Source of the DNA: a bacterium HR36
Lineage (GTDB): Bacteria; Planctomycetota; Planctomycetia; Gemmatales; HRBIN36
Assembly: GCA_002898995.1 (NCBI GenBank)
Contig: BEIM01000129.1
Coordinates: forward strand, 1-8,544
Direction of reading: 5' to 3'
DNA: 8,544 nt
Of the stretch, positions 6,556 to 8,544 are shown one piece after another; the first letter of the stretch is position 1, and the number at the start of each line of letters is the position of its first letter. A program made the position numbers and the translations under genes. A model generated the notes under the pieces. That model saw only the letters and a program-made list of their open reading frames with translations. It was not told the DNA's origin and searched no databases.

Positions 6556-8489
6556 AAGTTCCGCGCGTCCGCCTGCTCCCGCCAGAACTGGCCGGCAAAA
6601 TTGCCGCCGGCGAAGTAGTGGAGCGCCCATCCAGCGTCGTGAAGGAACTCGTCGAAAACTCTCTCGATGCTGGGGCCACGCGCATCACCATAGAACTGGA
6701 ACAGGGCGGGCGTGAGCGGATTCGCGTGGTAGATAATGGCTGCGGTATCGTCGCCGACGATCTGCCTTTGTTGTTTGCCCGACACGCCACCAGTAAACTC
6801 AGCGGCGAGGACGACTTGCAGCACATCCGCAGCCTCGGATTTCGTGGGGAGGCACTGGCGGCGATCGGCAGCGTAGCCCGTGTGTGTGTACAGTCGCGTA
6901 CCGCTGAGGCCCCTGTTGGCGCCCAGGTGGTCTGCCACGCTGGCCAGGTCGGTGCCGTCGAACTGTGGGCCGGCCCTACCGGCACTTGCGTCGAGGTTCG
7001 GCAACTGTTTTTTAACACGCCCGTGCGACGCAAGTTCCTACGCAGTGTCGCCACCGAGTTAGGACACATCGTCGAAACCGTCCAGCGCCTGGCCTTACCC
7101 TTTACGGGCGTACATTTTCGCGTGCTCCACGAAGGCCGAGACCTCCTGGAAATCCCCGCTTCCTGGGAGGAGCGCGAACGCATTCGCTATTGCCTCGGGG
7201 ATGACTTGGCCGACCATTTGCTTCCCCTGGAATATGCAGCGCATCAGGTACGCTTGCATGGCTGGATCGGACACCCCGAACATGACAAACCTAGCGGGCG
7301 CTGGCAGTACTTCTATCTCAATCAGCGTTACATCCGCGACCGCGTCTTGGCTCATGCGTTGCAGGAAGCGTATCGCGGCTATCTGATGGTGGGCCGACAG
7401 CCCGTGGCATTCCTCTTTCTCGAAGTGCCGCCCGAAACTGTGGACGTCAATGTCCACCCGACCAAGATCGAGGTGCGTTTCCGAGATCAGCAGCTGATCT
7501 ATCAAGCGGTTTTGGTGGGTGTTCGTCAGGCCTTGCAGCGTGCTGCACTTACCCCACCACTTTTGATCCCAGGTCTGGGTTCGGATTGGGCACCCCCTCC
7601 CAGGCCTGCTTCGGAGATTCCAGCAAGTACGCCCCAGCCGCAACTATCCCCGCCAGCGTTTAGTCAAAGGGCTGCCCCAAGCCGCGAAATTCCCATTGGG
7701 GCAACACCTACCGCTCCACGCTCCTCTCCAGCCACGGAGGCCGACAGACTTAAGAGGAGTTCTCCTCCTTCCACACAGGCCAGACCCGCGCCTTCAGCCG
7801 GCTCTTGGCACGATGCACCGCGGCAACCTTCCGATCCGCCGATCGCAACGCCGGCAGAGCAATCCCCGAGCACTTCGCATCCTCACGACTCGGAGGTGAC
7901 GTGGTTCGGCACAGCTCCGCCTGTGCGCGCCATGCAGCTGCACAATACCTATCTCCTCGTCGAGACGCCCGATGGTCTGTTGCTGGTTGACCAGCACGCC
8001 TTGCACGAACGCATCTTGTATGAGCAATTTCGCCACAACATCCAGGCAGGCACCCTAACACGGCAAACGTTGCTGATCCCCGAGCCGGTGGACCTGACGC
8101 CATCCCAGGCCGCTTTGCTACTGGAACACCGCGCGGCCCTAGAACATGTCGGCCTGAGTGTCGGCGAGTTTGGTGGGAACACCGTGCTAGTCACTGCCCT
8201 GCCCGCATGCTGGAAACGCTCTGCGGCTGAGTGCGTACATCTGGTTGCGGAATACCTAGCGGAGGTGCAAAGCCTCCCCGAGCCCCAACAACTTCTGGAT
8301 GATTTGCTCAAGCGCATGGCCTGCCGGGCTGCGGTCAAGGCTGGGGATCTCTTGCAGCCCGCGGACATCGCTTTTCTCTTAGAGCATCGCCATCTCTTAC
8401 AAGACGCCCATCATTGTCCCCACGGTCGCCCGACGGCTTTGTTTCTGAGTAAACAGGAATTAGAGCGGCAGTTTCGGCGTTTGGGCTGA
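6552..8489 (+). CDS. mutL: DNA mismatch repair protein MutL, endonuclease type
   Basis: Mismatch-repair mediator of 645 residues that links MutS recognition of a mispair to strand nicking and excision. The N-terminal GHKL ATPase is complete: KELVENSLDAGAT (E32 general base, N36 for Mg), DNGCGI (D61), HATSK (78-82) and GFRGEAL (96-102). The transducer domain ends in VNVHPTK (299-305) with the conserved K305. A Pro/Ser-rich, disordered-looking linker spans about 340-455. The C-terminal dimerization and nuclease domain carries DQHALHERILYE (D480, H482, E486, E491), ACRAAVKAGD (590-599) and CPHGRP (622-627), the metal-binding set found in MutL proteins that nick DNA themselves and absent from MutH-dependent enterobacterial MutL. 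Its ATG overlaps the regulator's stop codon as ATGA and has no strong Shine-Dalgarno site, so translation is probably coupled. The frame ends with three consecutive in-frame stops. No mutS is in the window. Confidence 0.98.
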   Translation: MKVPRVRLLPPELAGKIAAGEVVERPSSVVKELVENSLDAGATRITIELEQGGRERIRVVDNGCGIVADDLPLLFARHATSKLSGEDDLQHIRSLGFRGEALAAIGSVARVCVQSRTAEAPVGAQVVCHAGQVGAVELWAGPTGTCVEVRQLFFNTPVRRKFLRSVATELGHIVETVQRLALPFTGVHFRVLHEGRDLLEIPASWEERERIRYCLGDDLADHLLPLEYAAHQVRLHGWIGHPEHDKPSGRWQYFYLNQRYIRDRVLAHALQEAYRGYLMVGRQPVAFLFLEVPPETVDVNVHPTKIEVRFRDQQLIYQAVLVGVRQALQRAALTPPLLIPGLGSDWAPPPRPASEIPASTPQPQLSPPAFSQRAAPSREIPIGATPTAPRSSPATEADRLKRSSPPSTQARPAPSAGSWHDAPRQPSDPPIATPAEQSPSTSHPHDSEVTWFGTAPPVRAMQLHNTYLLVETPDGLLLVDQHALHERILYEQFRHNIQAGTLTRQTLLIPEPVDLTPSQAALLLEHRAALEHVGLSVGEFGGNTVLVTALPACWKRSAAECVHLVAEYLAEVQSLPEPQQLLDDLLKRMACRAAVKAGDLLQPADIAFLLEHRHLLQDAHHCPHGRPTALFLSKQELERQFRRLG

Positions 8490-8503
8490 TAGTAATCCCG
8501 CGC

Positions 8504-8544
8504 AATGGCCGATTCCTCCTATGAGCCAAGAGCCGGCCTATTAC
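8504..8544 (+). CDS. Possible start of a further gene, running off the right edge
   Basis: An ATG 14 bases after the mutL stop opens a frame reading MADSSYEPRAGLL with no stop before the window ends. It is on the same strand as mutL, and the spacing would suit an operon member. There is no clear Shine-Dalgarno site, and 13 residues are too few to assign a family, so this could equally be a chance ATG. Confidence 0.3.

Noticed and set aside
6491..7183. 230-codon minus-strand open frame opposite the start of mutL
   Set aside because: It is antisense to the highly conserved MutL ATPase domain and has no recognisable motifs.
1..8544. CRISPR arrays, insertion sequences, integrase sites, tRNA or rRNA genes, prophage or defence cassettes
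   Set aside because: I saw no regularly spaced repeats, transposase-like proteins or structured RNA genes. All long frames are explained by the five genes listed.

Overview
The window is about 60% GC and carries five clear protein genes plus the first codons of a possible sixth. Nothing in it identifies the species. The GC-rich genes with weak Shine-Dalgarno sites, the large ComEC-type protein, the lone PP2C phosphatase and the endonuclease-type MutL suggest a free-living Gram-negative-type bacterium, quite possibly a planctomycete. That placement is an inference.

Layout, left to right. (1) On the minus strand, 1-2468 holds a ComEC/Rec2-type DNA-uptake channel. Its C-terminus is cut off by the left edge, and its reading frame is continuous although it has almost no ATG codons near its start. 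(2) Diverging from it, 2726-3844 encodes an aminoglycoside-phosphotransferase-fold small-molecule kinase of unknown substrate. (3) Convergent with that, 3934-4746 on the minus strand encodes a PP2C-type Ser/Thr protein phosphatase with all its metal-binding residues. (4) After a roughly 400-base divergent intergenic region, 5146-6555 encodes an NtrC-type response regulator (receiver, sigma-54 AAA+ and Fis-type HTH domains). (5) mutL (6552-8489) begins inside the stop codon of the regulator through an ATGA overlap. It is full length and has both the ATPase motifs and the nicking-endonuclease motifs. (6) Fourteen bases after mutL a short reading frame opens and runs off the right edge.

How the genes may work together. 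Only the regulator-mutL pair shows clear physical coupling (overlapping stop and start), so mismatch-repair protein levels may be tied to expression of a two-component regulator. ComEC (DNA import) and MutL (mismatch correction, which limits divergent recombination) both bear on natural transformation. They lie about 4 kb apart on opposite strands, so a functional link is speculation. The PP2C phosphatase has no Ser/Thr kinase beside it and the regulator has no histidine kinase beside it; partners must be elsewhere.

I found no CRISPR array, insertion sequence, tRNA, rRNA or prophage signature, and no convincing undescribed multi-gene system. The window looks like ordinary chromosomal housekeeping and regulatory DNA, with a few arrangements worth checking.
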